A stretch of 64,000 bases of DNA from Microvirga sp. SRT01 (GTDB lineage Bacteria; Pseudomonadota; Alphaproteobacteria; Sphingomonadales; Sphingomonadaceae): the NCBI GenBank assembly GCA_018139225.1, contig JAGSNX010000001.1, positions 992,001 through 1,056,000 on the forward strand. The letters are read 5' to 3'. The notes under the pieces are model-generated. The model ran no database searches. It saw only the letters and a program-made list of their open reading frames with translations, and had not been told where the DNA came from. Shown here piece after piece: positions 26,445 through 36,916 of the stretch. The position numbers and the translations under genes were made by a program. The first letter of the stretch is position 1; each line of letters begins with the position of its first letter.

Positions 26445-27095
26445 TCAGGCGTCGAGGATTGCCGCGATCTGGCCGCCGACCACGTCCATGTCGGCCATGC
26501 CATCGACCCGCGACACCAGCCCTCGCGCTTCGTAGAGCGGCAGGATCGGCGCAGTCTTGGCGCGGTACTCGGCCATCCGCGTCGACACCGTTTCGGCGTT
26601 GTCGTCGGGCCGGCGTTTGAACTCCGTCGAGCCGCACACGTCGCAAACGCCCGCGACCGCGGGCTGCTTGAAGACGTCGTGATAGCCCGCGCCGCACGAT
26701 GCGCAGGTGAAGCGACCGACGATCCGCTCGATCAATGCGGCCTCGTCCACTTCCAGTTCGATCACCGCGTCCAGTTGCTGCCCGCGCTCGGCCAGCAACA
26801 GATCGAGCGCATCGGCCTGCGCCGCCGTCCGGGGATAGCCGTCGAAGATCGCGCCATGCTCGACACCCTGATCCAGCCGTTCGCCGATCAACGCGGAAAC
26901 GATCGCGTCGGACACCAGCTCGCCCGCGTCCATCACTGCTTTCGCCTGAACGCCCACCGGTGTCCCGGCCTTGACCGCCGCGCGCAGCATGTCGCCCGTC
27001 GACAACTGGACCATGCCACGCTCGCTGACGAGCCGTGCGGCCTGGGTCCCCTTGCCCGCGCCCGGCGGTCCCAGCAGGATGATGTTCACGGCCAC
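26445..27095 (-). CDS. adk: Adenylate kinase
   Basis: 216 residues. P-loop GPPGAGKGTQA at 8-18, NMP-binding helix with STGDMLRAAV, FDGYPRTAAQADAL and a long LID. The LID has CASCG...CDVCG, two Cys pairs for a structural zinc, as in Gram-positive and many alphaproteobacterial enzymes but not E. coli. It interconverts ATP+AMP and 2 ADP. Directly downstream of secY, the normal place in the spc operon. Confidence 0.97.
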   Translation of the reverse strand: MAVNIILLGPPGAGKGTQAARLVSERGMVQLSTGDMLRAAVKAGTPVGVQAKAVMDAGELVSDAIVSALIGERLDQGVEHGAIFDGYPRTAAQADALDLLLAERGQQLDAVIELEVDEAALIERIVGRFTCASCGAGYHDVFKQPAVAGVCDVCGSTEFKRRPDDNAETVSTRMAEYRAKTAPILPLYEARGLVSRVDGMADMDVVGGQIAAILDA

Positions 27096-27123
27096 TCTCC
27101 CCTTAACGTCCCTGCCGCTCCGC

Positions 27124-28488
27124 TCAGCGGAGCCGGCCGCCCTTCAGCTTCGCCCTCTTGATGAGGTCACCATATTGGTGCGCCAGCAAATGCGACTGGA
27201 TCTGCGTCACCGTATCCATCGTGACGTTCACGACGATCAATAGGCTGGTCCCGCCCAGGTAGAAGGGTATCGACAGCGCCGACACCAGATATTCCGGCAA
27301 CAGGCAGATGATCGTCAGATAGGCCGCGCCGAGCACGGTGATCCGCGTCAGGACGTAATCGAAGTAATTCTCGGTGTTCTTGCCGGGACGGATGCCCGGC
27401 ACGAACCCACCGTACCGCTTCAGATTGTCCGCGGTTTCTTCCGGGTTGAAGACCACCGCGGTGTAGAAGAACGAGAAGAAGATAATGCCGGCACCGTACA
27501 GCAGCATGTACACCGGGCTGCCGTGCTGGAGGTACTGGTTGAGGGTGATGATGAAGTCGCCCCACTTCGACTCGCCGGCGACGCGCTGGCCCGCGAACTG
27601 CGAGATCGTCAGCGGCATCAGTAGCAGCGACGACGCGAAAATCGGCGGGATGACGCCCGCGGTGTTGATCTTCAGCGGAAGATGGCTGCGATCCGCCTGC
27701 ATCCCGCGCTGCGTCTGCCTCTTGGGATACTGGATCAGGATGCGACGCTGCGCACGCTCCATGAAGCAAATGAACAGGACAAGCGCCACGACCGCGACGA
27801 TGATGCCGATCAGACGCAGCGGGTCGAGCGAGCCCGAGCGGCCGCCTTCCAGCAGGTTGACGAGCGTCGTCGGCAGATGTGCAACGATGCCCGCCATGAT
27901 GATCAGCGACACGCCATTGCCGATGCCACGGCTGGTGATCTGCTCACCCAGCCACATCAGGAACATCGTCCCGCCGATCAGCGAGATGACGGCGGCGACG
28001 CGGAACGCCATGCCCGGCTCGATCACCGCCTGCACGCCGTTCGATGCGCCCAGCGCCTCGAGGCCGACGGCAATGAAATAGCCCTGCACCGCGGTCAGCA
28101 GCACGGTGCCGTAGCGGGTATACTGGTTCAGCCGCTTACGACCGCTCTCGCCGTCCTTCTTGATCGCCGCCAGCTTGGGGCTGAGCGAGGTCGCCAACTG
28201 CACCACGATCGACGCGGTGATATACGGCATCACGCCCAGCGCGATCAGCGACATGCGGCTGAGCGAGCCACCCGAGAAGGTGTTGAAGAAGTCGAGCACG
28301 CCGCCCGTGGTCCGCTCGCTGAGCAAACCGAGTGCGGTCGGGTCGACGCCCGGCAGCGGCACGTAGCTGAGCAGGCGGAACACGATCAGCGCGCCGATCG
28401 TGAACCATAGCCGCTTCTTGAGGTCGGTCGCCTTCGCGAACTTCGACAGGCTGATGCTTTGCGCCATCTGGTCGGCTGCGGATGCCAT
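27124..28488 (-). CDS. secY: Preprotein translocase channel subunit SecY
   Basis: 454 residues with ten predicted membrane helices. The family signatures are PLPGVDPTAL near the plug, MPYITASIVVQL, the pore-ring region and FNPEETADNLKRYGGFVPGIRPG in the cytoplasmic loop that contacts SecA and ribosome. It forms the membrane channel with SecE (47293) and SecG. Separated from rplO upstream by a 184 bp spacer carrying REP-like hairpins. Confidence 0.98.
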   Translation of the reverse strand: MASAADQMAQSISLSKFAKATDLKKRLWFTIGALIVFRLLSYVPLPGVDPTALGLLSERTTGGVLDFFNTFSGGSLSRMSLIALGVMPYITASIVVQLATSLSPKLAAIKKDGESGRKRLNQYTRYGTVLLTAVQGYFIAVGLEALGASNGVQAVIEPGMAFRVAAVISLIGGTMFLMWLGEQITSRGIGNGVSLIIMAGIVAHLPTTLVNLLEGGRSGSLDPLRLIGIIVAVVALVLFICFMERAQRRILIQYPKRQTQRGMQADRSHLPLKINTAGVIPPIFASSLLLMPLTISQFAGQRVAGESKWGDFIITLNQYLQHGSPVYMLLYGAGIIFFSFFYTAVVFNPEETADNLKRYGGFVPGIRPGKNTENYFDYVLTRITVLGAAYLTIICLLPEYLVSALSIPFYLGGTSLLIVVNVTMDTVTQIQSHLLAHQYGDLIKRAKLKGGRLR

Positions 28489-28595
28489 GCGGGATTGTGT
28501 CCTGGAAACAGAAACGGCGGGCGAGCGTTATGTCGCTCCCCCGCCGCTCATATAGTCGCCCGCCAAGGCTTGTCTAACCTCCGGCGGAATAATCC

Positions 28596-28668
28596 GTCCC
28601 GGCGTGTCGCCGGGACCCAGTTACGAGCGGCCCGATGCTGGACCCCGACAAGCGCCGGGGTGGCGGAC
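28596..28668. repeat. REP-like hairpins in the rplO-secY spacer
   Basis: GTCCCGGCG-TGTC-GCCGGGAC is a hairpin, followed 30 bp later by CTGGACCCCGACAAGCGCCGGGGT, another hairpin with the GGACCCC/GGGGTGGCGGA ends seen in the 9247-9329 repeat. The pair is in inverted orientation. It sits within an operon where SecY and ribosomal proteins need different dosage. Confidence 0.6.
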
Positions 28669-28672
28669 GGAA

Positions 28673-29224
28673 TCAGGCCTTGAACGACGCCTTGTGAGCC
28701 TGACGCTCCTTATACTTCACGCCCTTCTTGGCGGCGGCCTTCTCGGCGGCGGGCACGACCTCGATCACGGACACCGAACCGCCCGACTTCTCGACCGCCT
28801 CGATCGCGCCCTTCGACGCGCCGGCGACGGTGAAGGTCAGCTTGGCGGTCAACTCGCCCTTGCCGAGCAGGCGCACGCCGTCCTTGCCGCCACGGGCCAG
28901 ACCGGCCAGCTTCAGCGCGGCGTGGTCGAGCGCCGCACCGACCTCGATCTTGCCCGCATCGACCGCCTTCTGGATCGCGCCGAGATTCACCTCGGCATAA
29001 TCCTTGGCGAAGATGTTGTTGAAGCCACGCTTCGGCAGACGCATGTGGAGCGGCATCTGGCCGCCCTCGAAGCCGGCGATGGACACGCCCTCGCGGCTCT
29101 TCTGGCCCTTCTGGCCACGTCCGCCGGTCTTGCCCTTGCCGGAGCCGATGCCGCGGCCGACGCGAATCTTGGACTTGCGGGCGCCGTCATTGTCGCGGAG
29201 TTCGTTGAGCTTCATGATATGCAC
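28673..29224 (-). CDS. rplO: 50S ribosomal protein L15
   Basis: 183 residues, longer than the usual about 145-160. The conserved start is [30 protein letters not shown] (preceded here by MHI) followed by the Gly/Lys-rich [12 protein letters not shown]. The C-terminus has an extra Ala/Lys-rich helix ([25 protein letters not shown]). L15 is an early assembly protein in the large subunit. Start could be at the fourth residue. Confidence 0.96.
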   Translation of the reverse strand: MHIMKLNELRDNDGARKSKIRVGRGIGSGKGKTGGRGQKGQKSREGVSIAGFEGGQMPLHMRLPKRGFNNIFAKDYAEVNLGAIQKAVDAGKIEVGAALDHAALKLAGLARGGKDGVRLLGKGELTAKLTFTVAGASKGAIEAVEKSGGSVSVIEVVPAAEKAAAKKGVKYKERQAHKASFKA

Positions 29225-29319
29225 TCGCTTTCGCTTGTTACGCGCTGGTTGTTGGAAACCGGAAAAAGGAAGGGGGCCGGTTAGCCCCCTTCCCCGTATT
29301 TGTCACTGGTGAAGTGGGC

Positions 29320-29496
29320 TTAGCCCTGCACTTCGACCATGTGTTGCACCTTGCGGATCATGCCGCGAACCTCCGGGGTATCCTCGAGCTCCGACACGCG
29401 GTGCATCTTGTTGAGGCCGAGGCCGATGAGCGTCGCACGCTGATCGCCGGTGCGGCGGATCGGCGAACCGGTCTGCTTGATCTTGATCGTCGCCAT
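29320..29496 (-). CDS. rpmD: 50S ribosomal protein L30
   Basis: A 58-residue protein read directly from the sequence: it starts [20 protein letters not shown] and ends [13 protein letters not shown], both typical of bacterial L30, with the conserved GLGLNKMHR in the middle. It lies in the standard place between rpsE (6 bp upstream) and rplO. Confidence 0.96.
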   Translation of the reverse strand: MATIKIKQTGSPIRRTGDQRATLIGLGLNKMHRVSELEDTPEVRGMIRKVQHMVEVQG

Positions 29497-29502
29497 CTCA
29501 GC

Positions 29503-30309
29503 TTACTCCGTGATGGCCGCGGCATCAGCCTCGGCGGTCTGCGCCGAAGCACCCGCGCCGCGGCCGAGCAGGTCGGCGATCTTCTTGCCACGACGCTGCG
29601 CGACGGCCTTGGGCGAAGTCTGGTCGCCCAGCGCCTCGAACGTCGCACGGATCATGTTGTAGGGGTTCGACGTGCCGATCGACTTCGTGACCACGTCGGC
29701 GACGCCGAGCGATTCGAAGATGGCGCGCATCGGACCACCGGCGATGATGCCCGTGCCCTGCGGCGCCGAACGCAGCGTCACGCGACCGGCACCGAAGTGA
29801 CCATTGCCGTCATGATGCAGCGTGCGGCCATCCTTCAGGGGCACGCGAACCATCTTCTTCTTGGCTGCCGCAGTTGCCTTGGAGATCGCCTCCGGCACTT
29901 CGCGAGCCTTGCCGTGGCCGAAGCCCGCACGACCCTTGCCGTCGCCGACCACAACCAGCGCTGCGAAGCCAAAGCGCTTGCCGCCCTTCACCGTCTTCGA
30001 GACGCGGTTGATGTGCACCAGCTTCTCGATCAGCTCTTCGCCGCCGTCGTCCTGGCCGGGGCCACCACGACCGCGATTGTCGCGACCGCCACGACCGCCG
30101 TCACGGCCACCGCGCTGTCCGCCCGGACCGCCACGACCACGACCACCGCCGCCACCGCCGCCCGGACCGCCGCGTCCACGGCCACCGCCCTGTCCGCCCT
30201 GATAACCGCCACCCGCGTTGCCGCCGGTGTTAGCGCCGGCATCGCCGGCGGGAGCCTCGACCGCGGCAGGATTGCCGGGCTGCGACTGGATATCGTTGGT
30301 ATCGGCCAT
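29503..30309 (-). CDS. rpsE: 30S ribosomal protein S5 with a long RGG-rich N-terminal extension
   Basis: 268 residues, about 100 more than E. coli S5. Residues 91-268 are normal S5: [20 protein letters not shown], the double-stranded-RNA-binding domain, and [20 protein letters not shown]. Residues 1-90 are a low-complexity tail with Gly/Arg runs ([30 protein letters not shown]). The extension is in frame, has high-GC codons like the core, and starts 2 bp after rplR's stop, so it is really translated or the start lies lower. S5 acts in decoding accuracy; the tail should be disordered and positively charged. Confidence 0.96.
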   Translation of the reverse strand: MADTNDIQSQPGNPAAVEAPAGDAGANTGGNAGGGYQGGQGGGRGRGGPGGGGGGGRGRGGPGGQRGGRDGGRGGRDNRGRGGPGQDDGGEELIEKLVHINRVSKTVKGGKRFGFAALVVVGDGKGRAGFGHGKAREVPEAISKATAAAKKKMVRVPLKDGRTLHHDGNGHFGAGRVTLRSAPQGTGIIAGGPMRAIFESLGVADVVTKSIGTSNPYNMIRATFEALGDQTSPKAVAQRRGKKIADLLGRGAGASAQTAEADAAAITE

Positions 30310-30311
30310 TC

Positions 30312-30662
30312 TTAGAACTCCAATCCGGCTTCGCGCGCGGCGTCAGCCAGCGCCTTGACGCGGCCGTGATAGAGGAACCCGCCGCGATCGAAGACGACCT
30401 GCGTCACGCCGGCCGCCAGCGCTGCCTCCGCGACGCGCTTGCCCACCGCCGTGGCGGCCGACATGTTCGCACCCGACTCGTCGCGCGCGGTCAGCGTCGA
30501 CGCCGCGGCGACGGTGTGACCCGCCGCATCGTCGATCACCTGGGCGTACATGTGCTTGCCCGAACGATGCACCGACAGCCGCGGACGGCTGCCCGAACGC
30601 GCACGGAGCGCGGTGCGGTTGCGCCGACGGCGCTTCTCGAAAAGAGAGAGACCCTTGGTCAT
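30312..30662 (-). CDS. rplR: 50S ribosomal protein L18
   Basis: 116 residues. [21 protein letters not shown] start, [20 protein letters not shown] and the end [26 protein letters not shown] match L18, which carries 5S rRNA to the large subunit. ATG overlaps the rplF stop by one base. Confidence 0.97.
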   Translation of the reverse strand: MTKGLSLFEKRRRRNRTALRARSGSRPRLSVHRSGKHMYAQVIDDAAGHTVAAASTLTARDESGANMSAATAVGKRVAEAALAAGVTQVVFDRGGFLYHGRVKALADAAREAGLEF

Positions 30663-31195
30663 TACTTCTTCTTCCCTTCCTTGCGGAAGATGAACTCGCC
30701 GTCATACTTGATGCCCTTGCCCTTGTACGGCTCGGGCTTGCGCCAGCGGCGGATTTCGGCGGCCAGCTGGCCGACCTTCTGCTTGTCGGCGCCCGAGATC
30801 TCGACCGTCGTGTTGTCCGGCGTCTTGACCTCAAGACCCTCCGGCACGGCGATGTCGACGTCGTGGCTGTAGCCGAGCTGCAGCTTCAGGTTGCGGCCCT
30901 GCGCGGCGGCACGATAGCCGACGCCCGTGATGAGCAGCTTCTTGGTGAAGCCCTCGGTCACGCCGGTGACGAGGTTCGCAACCAGCGTCCGCTGCATGCC
31001 CCAGAAGGCCCGCGCCTGCTTGGTGTCGTTCGCCGGCTGCACCGAGATGCTGCCGTCTTCGACCGAGTAGCTGATCTCGTCGCGCATCGCGAGCGTCAGG
31101 GTGCCCTTGGGGCCCTTTACGCTCATCGTCTTGCCGTCGATGCTGGCAGTCACGCCGGCCGGAACCGGAATCGCCTTCTTACCGATGCGGCTCAT
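30662..31195 (-). CDS. rplF: 50S ribosomal protein L6
   Basis: 177 residues. [21 protein letters not shown] start and the C-terminal [24 protein letters not shown], both diagnostic for L6. It lies near the GTPase-associated centre. Start overlaps the rpsH stop by one base. Confidence 0.98.
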   Translation of the reverse strand: MSRIGKKAIPVPAGVTASIDGKTMSVKGPKGTLTLAMRDEISYSVEDGSISVQPANDTKQARAFWGMQRTLVANLVTGVTEGFTKKLLITGVGYRAAAQGRNLKLQLGYSHDVDIAVPEGLEVKTPDNTTVEISGADKQKVGQLAAEIRRWRKPEPYKGKGIKYDGEFIFRKEGKKK

Positions 31196-31590
31196 CAGAA
31201 CACCTCCGCGAGCACTTCGCCGCCGACGTTCTGCTCGCGCGCTTCCGCGTCGGACAGGACGCCGTTCGGCGTGGAGACGATGGTGATGCCCAGGCCGTTC
31301 ATCACCCGCGGCAGCTCCTGGCTGCCCGAGTAGACGCGACGACCGGGCTTCGAAACGCGCGCGACGTGCTTGATCGCGGGCTGACCCTCGAAATACTTGA
31401 GCTCGATGCGCACGCCGGCGGCGGGGCCCATCTGCTCTTCGGAATAGCCGCGGATGTAGCCTTCGCGCTGCAGCACGTCGAGGACGCGCACGCGCAGCTT
31501 GGACGCGGGCGACAGGACGGAGTCCTTCTTCGCGCGCTGGCCATTGCGGATGCGGGTGAGCAGGTCACCCAGAGGATCGGTCACTGCCAT
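31195..31590 (-). CDS. rpsH: 30S ribosomal protein S8
   Basis: 131 residues. Start [20 protein letters not shown] and C-terminal [33 protein letters not shown] identify S8, a primary 16S rRNA binder and in E. coli the translational repressor of the spc operon. Confidence 0.98.
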   Translation of the reverse strand: MAVTDPLGDLLTRIRNGQRAKKDSVLSPASKLRVRVLDVLQREGYIRGYSEEQMGPAAGVRIELKYFEGQPAIKHVARVSKPGRRVYSGSQELPRVMNGLGITIVSTPNGVLSDAEAREQNVGGEVLAEVF

Positions 31591-31599
31591 GATAAATCC

Positions 31600-31905
31600 T
31601 TACCAGCTCGACTTCGTGACGCCGGGGATCAGGCCCTTGTTGGCCAGATCGCGCAGCTGGATACGGCAAAGCCGGAACTTGCGGTAATAGGCGCGCGGGC
31701 GACCGGTCGTCTCGCAGCGATTGCGGATACGGGTCGGGTTCGCGTTGCGCGGCAGTTCCGCCATCTTGAGGCGCGCGATGAGACGCTCGGTCTCGTCGAG
31801 CGACTGGTCGTTGGCCGTAGCCTTCAGCTTCGCGAGCTTCGGGGCATACTGCTTCACGAGCTTCTTGCGACGCTCGTTCTTGTTGATCGAACTCAGTTTC
31901 GCCAT
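31600..31905 (-). CDS. rpsN: 30S ribosomal protein S14 (zinc-independent form)
   Basis: 101 residues. It is the long form without CxxC zinc pairs. The conserved [26 protein letters not shown] segment precedes the SSW terminus. It assembles late in the small-subunit head. Confidence 0.97.
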   Translation of the reverse strand: MAKLSSINKNERRKKLVKQYAPKLAKLKATANDQSLDETERLIARLKMAELPRNANPTRIRNRCETTGRPRAYYRKFRLCRIQLRDLANKGLIPGVTKSSW

Positions 31906-31964
31906 TGGACTTAAGCTCTTCCTTGGATGCCCTCCCCCGCCGAAGCGGAGGGAGGGGGTAGATG

Positions 31965-32552
31965 TCAGGCCGCCTGCTTCTCTTCGGCGGCTTCCTCGAT
32001 CGGGAACGGGAACCCGAACAGACGGAGCAGCTCGCGCGCCTCGTCGTCCGTCTTCGCCGTGGTGGTGACGATCACGTCCATGCCGCGCACCTTGTCGATG
32101 CGGTCATAGTTGATCTCGGGGAAGATGATCTGCTCCTTGATGCCGCAGGCATAGTTGCCGCGACCGTCGAAGCTCTTGGGGTTCAGCCCGCGGAAATCGC
32201 GAACGCGCGGCAGCGCGATCGTGATGAAACGGTCGAGAAACTCGTACATGCGCTCGCGGCGAAGGGTGACCTTCACGCCGATCGGCATGCCTTCGCGCAG
32301 CTTGAACTGAGCGATCGACTTCTTTGCCTTGGTGATGACGGGCTTCTGGCCGGCGATCAGTTCCATCTCGGACGCGGCCTGATCGACGCGCTTCTTGTCC
32401 TGCGTGGCTTCGCCGACACCCATGTTCAGCACGATCTTCTCGATCCGTGGAATCTCGAGCGCGTTCTTGTACCCGAACTTCTCGGTCATCGCCGCGACGA
32501 TACGATCGTCGTAGATGCCCTTCATCCGGGGCTTATAAGCTGCATCAGCCAT
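31965..32552 (-). CDS. rplE: 50S ribosomal protein L5
   Basis: 195 residues. Contains [41 protein letters not shown] and the beta-hairpin [21 protein letters not shown]. The C-terminal extension ([14 protein letters not shown]) is modest. L5 binds 5S rRNA and tRNA. It overlaps rplX by eight bases. Confidence 0.98.
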   Translation of the reverse strand: MADAAYKPRMKGIYDDRIVAAMTEKFGYKNALEIPRIEKIVLNMGVGEATQDKKRVDQAASEMELIAGQKPVITKAKKSIAQFKLREGMPIGVKVTLRRERMYEFLDRFITIALPRVRDFRGLNPKSFDGRGNYACGIKEQIIFPEINYDRIDKVRGMDVIVTTTAKTDDEARELLRLFGFPFPIEEAAEEKQAA

Positions 32553-32862
32553 CGATCTTGTCCCCCGTCTTCACGGCCACGCGGACCTTCTTGCCGTCCT
32601 GCGTCTCGAATCGGACGCGAGTCGGCTTGCCGTCGGCGGTCACGTGCGCGACCTTGCTGACGTGAAGCGGCGCTTCCTTCGTGACCTTGCCGCCCTGCGG
32701 GTCGGCTTGGGTCGGCTTGGTGTGGCGCACGACGGTGTTGACACCCTCGACCACGACCTTGCCATCCTTTGGCATCGACAGGGTGACCGTACCGGTCTTG
32801 CCCTTGTCCTTGCCGGACAGGACGACGACGCGGTCGCCCTTCTTGATCTTTGCGGCGCCCAT
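32545..32862 (-). CDS. rplX: 50S ribosomal protein L24
   Basis: 105 residues with the KOW start [22 protein letters not shown] and [15 protein letters not shown]24 starts large-subunit assembly. The ATG overlaps the rplN stop by one base. Confidence 0.97.
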   Translation of the reverse strand: MGAAKIKKGDRVVVLSGKDKGKTGTVTLSMPKDGKVVVEGVNTVVRHTKPTQADPQGGKVTKEAPLHVSKVAHVTADGKPTRVRFETQDGKKVRVAVKTGDKIDG

Positions 32863-33230
32863 TACAGCACCTCGGGCGCGAGCGAGATGATCTTCATGTG
32901 CTTCTTGCCACGCAACTCGCGCACGACCGGGCCGAAGATACGGGTGCCGATCGGCTCCTCGTTCTTGTTGACCAGGACGGCGGCGTTGCCGTCGAAGCGG
33001 ATGGTCGAGCCATCGGCACGGTGGATGTCCTTGGCGGTGCGGACGATGACGGCGCGATGCACGTCACCCTTCTTCACCTTGCCGCGCGGCTGTGCTTCCT
33101 TGATGCTGACGACGATGATGTCGCCGACCGATGCCGTGCGGCGCTTCGAGCCACCCAACACCTTGATGCACTGCACCCGCTTCGCGCCGCTGTTGTCAGC
33201 GACGTCGAGATTGGACTGCATCTGGATCAT
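32862..33230 (-). CDS. rplN: 50S ribosomal protein L14
   Basis: 122 residues. [27 protein letters not shown] start and [19 protein letters not shown] end identify L14. It lies 223 bp downstream of rpsQ, a wide gap in what is usually a compact operon. Confidence 0.98.
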   Translation of the reverse strand: MIQMQSNLDVADNSGAKRVQCIKVLGGSKRRTASVGDIIVVSIKEAQPRGKVKKGDVHRAVIVRTAKDIHRADGSTIRFDGNAAVLVNKNEEPIGTRIFGPVVRELRGKKHMKIISLAPEVL

Positions 33231-33453
33231 GGATCCGTATCCCTTCTCTTCATCTGGGGCCGATTGCTGACCGGCACCCGCCTAAAACAATGACCCCCGG
33301 CACGGGCGCAGCCCGAACCAGGGGGAGCGGTCCGATAACCGCCCCGCGGGGAAAAAGCAACGCCCTTCCCCGCTGTCGCCCTGGCCTGAACCAGGGACTT
33401 CGAATCACATCCGAACCTTTTGCGATCCCGGCATCTACCGGGCGACGCGGGGT
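33231..33453. other. Unusually long spacer between rpsQ and rplN
   Basis: A 223 bp gap at the junction of the S10 and spc operons. It contains GCGGGGAA...TTCCCCGC (8 bp arms) and several short GC-rich dyads, and no ORF. It is the plausible location of a spc promoter or an attenuator. Confidence 0.4.
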
Positions 33454-33726
33454 TCAGGCGTCGACGTCGACCCGCTCGGGAGTCGCATGCGTATTGACGC
33501 GATCGAGCACCTTCCAGGTCTTCAGCTTGGAGATCGGAGCGACCTCCTCGATCCGGACCGTCTCACCCTGCTTGTACTCGTTGCTCTCGTCGTGAGCGTG
33601 GTACTTCTTGGAGCGACGGATGATCTTGCCGTAGAGCGGGTGCTTGACCTTGCGCTCGACGTTCACAACCACGGTCTTGTCGCCCTTGTCGGAGACGATC
33701 AGGCCGGTCAGCACGCGCTTTGGCAT
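33454..33726 (-). CDS. rpsQ: 30S ribosomal protein S17
   Basis: 90 residues. [47 protein letters not shown] is the S17 fold start. It binds 16S rRNA early in assembly. Last gene of the S10 operon proper. Confidence 0.97.
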   Translation of the reverse strand: MPKRVLTGLIVSDKGDKTVVVNVERKVKHPLYGKIIRRSKKYHAHDESNEYKQGETVRIEEVAPISKLKTWKVLDRVNTHATPERVDVDA

Positions 33727-33738
33727 GTGCCTAAATCC

Positions 33739-33942
33739 TTACTTGGCCGACGCAGCGGCGGAGCGCTGGGCCTGCATGGTCTTGATGCGCGCGATGTCGC
33801 GACGGACCTCGCGGACGCGGCTCGGCTTCTCGAGCTGGTTCGTCGCCGCCTGGAAGCGGAGGTTGAACTGCTCGCGCTTCAACTGGCCGAGGCTCTCGCC
33901 GAGCTGGTCGTCGGACTGGCCGGTGAAATCGGTCTTGGCCAT
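33739..33942 (-). CDS. rpmC: 50S ribosomal protein L29
   Basis: A 67-residue protein read from the sequence. It has the L29 two-helix pattern: [45 protein letters not shown]. It lies at the exit tunnel and is part of the trigger factor/SRP docking site. The start at 33942 follows the rplP stop by two bases. Confidence 0.96.
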   Translation of the reverse strand: MAKTDFTGQSDDQLGESLGQLKREQFNLRFQAATNQLEKPSRVREVRRDIARIKTMQAQRSAAASAK

Positions 33943-33944
33943 GA

Positions 33945-34379
33945 TTACTCGCCTCCGAGGTGCGAGGTGTCGCCCAGACGGGCAACGACCTTGGTCTTGA
34001 TGGGGAGCTTCATGGCCGCGCGCTCGAAAGCCTCGGCGGCGATCTTGCCCTCGACACCGTCGAGCTCGAACAGGATCCGGCCCGGCTTGACGCGGGCGGC
34101 CCAGAACTCCGGCGATCCCTTGCCCGAGCCCATGCGGACTTCGGCCGGCTTCGACGAGACCGGAACGTCCGGGAAGATGCGAATCCACAAACGCCCCTGG
34201 CGCTTGATGTGCCGCGTGATCGCGCGGCGAGCCGCCTCAATCTGGCGTGCGGTGATCCGCTCCGGCTCCATCGCCTTCAGGCCATAGGCGCCGAAGTTGA
34301 GGCTGGTGCCACCCTTGGCGTCGCCATGGATGCGGCCCTTGAAGGCCTTGCGGAATTTGGTGCGCTTTGGCTGCAACAT
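33945..34379 (-). CDS. rplP: 50S ribosomal protein L16
   Basis: 144 residues. [19 protein letters not shown] start, [34 protein letters not shown] in the middle. It contacts the A-site tRNA elbow. Confidence 0.98.
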   Translation of the reverse strand: MLQPKRTKFRKAFKGRIHGDAKGGTSLNFGAYGLKAMEPERITARQIEAARRAITRHIKRQGRLWIRIFPDVPVSSKPAEVRMGSGKGSPEFWAARVKPGRILFELDGVEGKIAAEAFERAAMKLPIKTKVVARLGDTSHLGGE

Positions 34380-34392
34380 GTCGTGTCAGTCC

Positions 34393-35100
34393 TTAACGAC
34401 GGTCGTCGCGCGCCGGGCGCACGCCGGAGGTCTGAGCCTCCATCATGAGCCGGTCGGTCGCCATCGGGTCGTGGCCGAGGATCTCGCCCTTGAACACCCA
34501 CACCTTGACGCCGCAGACGCCGTACGACGTGTGCGCCGTGGCTTCGGCGTAATCGATGTTCGCGCGCAGCGTATGAAGCGGAACGCGGCCCTCACGGTAG
34601 CTCTCGGACCGTGCGATTTCCGCACCGCCAAGGCGGCCACCGCAATACACGCGGATGCCATCGGCACCCAGGCGCATCGCCGACTGCACCGCGCGCTTCA
34701 TCGCCCGGCGAAACGCGATACGGCGCTCCAGCTGGTCGGCGATGCCCTGCGCGACGAGGCGGGCGTCCACCTCGGGCTTGCGGATCTCGACGATGTTGAG
34801 CGAGACGTCGGACGAGGTCATCGCCCCGATCGTCTTGCGCAGCTTCTCGATATCCGTGCCCTTCTTGCCGATGATGACACCGGGGCGGGCGGCGAAGATC
34901 GAGATGCGGCACAGCTTGGCCGGACGCTCGATCACCACCTTGGAGATCGCCGCCTGCGGCAGCGTCTTCATGATGTACTGGCGGATCTTCAGATCCTCCA
35001 GCAGCAGACGGCCATAGTCCGCGCCTTCGGCGAACCAGCGGCTGTCCCAGGTGCGGTTGATCTGCAACCGCATCCCGATCGGATTGCTCTTGTGACCCAT
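34393..35100 (-). CDS. rpsC: 30S ribosomal protein S3
   Basis: 235 residues. [24 protein letters not shown] start, KH-domain segment [19 protein letters not shown], and C-terminal [14 protein letters not shown]. It forms the mRNA entry channel. Its ATG overlaps the rplV stop by one base, which fixes the start. Confidence 0.98.
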   Translation of the reverse strand: MGHKSNPIGMRLQINRTWDSRWFAEGADYGRLLLEDLKIRQYIMKTLPQAAISKVVIERPAKLCRISIFAARPGVIIGKKGTDIEKLRKTIGAMTSSDVSLNIVEIRKPEVDARLVAQGIADQLERRIAFRRAMKRAVQSAMRLGADGIRVYCGGRLGGAEIARSESYREGRVPLHTLRANIDYAEATAHTSYGVCGVKVWVFKGEILGHDPMATDRLMMEAQTSGVRPARDDRR

Positions 35101-35477
35101 TACGCTTCTTCCTGCTCGCGCACGACGATGCGCAGACGGCTGAACGGCTTCAGGATGCGGGTGGACTTGCCACGGCCGCGGGTCGCGAAGCGCTTCATGG
35201 TGATCGACTTGCCGACCGACGCCTCGGCGACGACGAGCGCGTCGACGTCGAGGTTGTGGTTGTTCTCCGCATTGGCGATGGCCGAAGCCAGAACCTTGCG
35301 CGCGTCGACCGCCATGCCCTTCGTGGAAAAGGCCAGGATGTTCATCGCGTCCGACGCCTTGCGGCCTCGGATCAGACCGGCGACCAGGTTCAGCTTCTGC
35401 GCCGAGCCGCGAATCTGCGTGCCGACGGAGAGGGCTTCCTTCTCGCCGACCTTGCGGGGGGAGACTGGCTTGCTCAT
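35100..35477 (-). CDS. rplV: 50S ribosomal protein L22
   Basis: 125 residues. [26 protein letters not shown] and the C-terminal [25 protein letters not shown] loop that lines the exit tunnel. Overlaps rpsS stop by one base. Confidence 0.98.
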   Translation of the reverse strand: MSKPVSPRKVGEKEALSVGTQIRGSAQKLNLVAGLIRGRKASDAMNILAFSTKGMAVDARKVLASAIANAENNHNLDVDALVVAEASVGKSITMKRFATRGRGKSTRILKPFSRLRIVVREQEEA

Positions 35478-35752
35478 CAGCGCTTGCCCTTCTTGTCGGC
35501 CGCGTGACCCGGGAAGTAGCGCGTCGGCGCAAACTCACCCAGCTTCATGCCGACCATGTCCTCGTTGACCGATACCGGCACGAACTTGCGACCATTGTAG
35601 ACGCTGAACGTCAAACCGACGAACGACGGCAGGATGGTGGAACGACGCGACCAGGTCTTGATCGGTGCACGGCCACCGGCATCCTGCGCGGTTTCCGCTT
35701 TCTTCAGAAGGCTCAGTTCGACGAACGGGCCCTTCCAGACTGAACGAGCCAT
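35477..35752 (-). CDS. rpsS: 30S ribosomal protein S19
   Basis: 91 residues. [20 protein letters not shown] start and the conserved [27 protein letters not shown]. It works with S13 in the small-subunit head. Confidence 0.98.
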   Translation of the reverse strand: MARSVWKGPFVELSLLKKAETAQDAGGRAPIKTWSRRSTILPSFVGLTFSVYNGRKFVPVSVNEDMVGMKLGEFAPTRYFPGHAADKKGKR

Positions 35753-35755
35753 GAG

Positions 35756-36595
35756 TTAGCCCTTCCTCTTCGTCGAATGACGCGACCGGATGATCATCTT
35801 GTCGGTCGACTTGTTGTGACGGGTGCGCGCACCCTTCGTCGGCTTGCCCCACGGGGTAACCGGATGACGGCCACCCGAGGTCCGGCCTTCACCACCGCCG
35901 TGCGGATGGTCGACCGGGTTCTTGGCGACGCCGCGGGTCAGCGGACGCTTGCCCATCCAGCGCGAACGCCCGGCCTTGCCGAGGTTCTGGTTCTGGTTGT
36001 CCGGGTTCGACACCGCACCGACCGTCGCCATGCACTCGCCGTGGATGTAACGCTGCTCGCCCGAGTTCAGGCGGACGATCACCATCCCGCGATCGCGACC
36101 CACGACCTGCACGTACGTGCCGGCCGAACGGGCGATCTGGCCACCCTTCATCGGCTTCATCTCCACGTTGTGGACGATGGTGCCGACCGGGACCTGACCC
36201 AGCTCCATGGCGTTGCCCGGCTTCACGTCGGTCTTCTTCGCCGCGAGCACCTTGTCACCGACCGCCAGACGCTGGGGTGCGATGATATAGGCCTGCTCGC
36301 CATCGGCGTAGCTGACGAGCGCGATGAACGCCGTGCGGTTGGGATCGTACTCCAGCCGCTCGACCGTACCCTCAGCGTCCCACTTGCGACGCTTGAAGTC
36401 GATGTAGCGGTACTTCTGCTTGTGACCACCCGCGATGCCGCGGCTGGTGACGTGGCCCTTGTTGTTGCGGCCACCGGTCTTGTTCTTGCCCTCGACGAGC
36501 GCCTTGACCGGCTTGCCCTTCCAGAGCTGCGACTTGTCGACGAGAATCAGGCCGCGGCGGGCCGGACTCGTCGGGTTGTACTGCTTGAGTGCCAT
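35756..36595 (-). CDS. rplB: 50S ribosomal protein L2
   Basis: 279 residues. Starts [16 protein letters not shown] and contains [20 protein letters not shown], which holds the His needed for peptidyl-transferase-centre integrity. Standard S10 operon position. Confidence 0.98.
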   Translation of the reverse strand: MALKQYNPTSPARRGLILVDKSQLWKGKPVKALVEGKNKTGGRNNKGHVTSRGIAGGHKQKYRYIDFKRRKWDAEGTVERLEYDPNRTAFIALVSYADGEQAYIIAPQRLAVGDKVLAAKKTDVKPGNAMELGQVPVGTIVHNVEMKPMKGGQIARSAGTYVQVVGRDRGMVIVRLNSGEQRYIHGECMATVGAVSNPDNQNQNLGKAGRSRWMGKRPLTRGVAKNPVDHPHGGGEGRTSGGRHPVTPWGKPTKGARTRHNKSTDKMIIRSRHSTKRKG

Positions 36596-36601
36596 GATCC
36601 C

Positions 36602-36916
36602 TTAGACCCCCGTCGTCACGTCGATCGACTGACCGTCGGCGAGCGTGACGATCGCCTTCTTCACGTCGGACTTCGTGTAGGGCACGCCCTTCCACTTCTT
36701 GGTCTTGCCCTTCTGGACGATCGTGTTCACGCCAAGCACCTTGACGTTGAACAGCGCCTCGACGGCCGCCTTGATCTCGGGCTTGCTCGCATCGTGAGCG
36801 ACCTTGAACACGACCGCATTGTGCTCGCTGAGCAGGGTCGTCTTCTCGGTGATGTGCGGCGCGACGATCACGTCATAGTGACGGTTGTCGATCGCGGCTT
36901 TCTGCGGCTTAGCCAT
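36602..36916 (-). CDS. rplW: 50S ribosomal protein L23
   Basis: 104 residues. The characteristic [45 protein letters not shown] is present. L23 is the main docking site for trigger factor and SRP at the tunnel exit. It overlaps rplD by eight bases. Confidence 0.98.
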   Translation of the reverse strand: MAKPQKAAIDNRHYDVIVAPHITEKTTLLSEHNAVVFKVAHDASKPEIKAAVEALFNVKVLGVNTIVQKGKTKKWKGVPYTKSDVKKAIVTLADGQSIDVTTGV

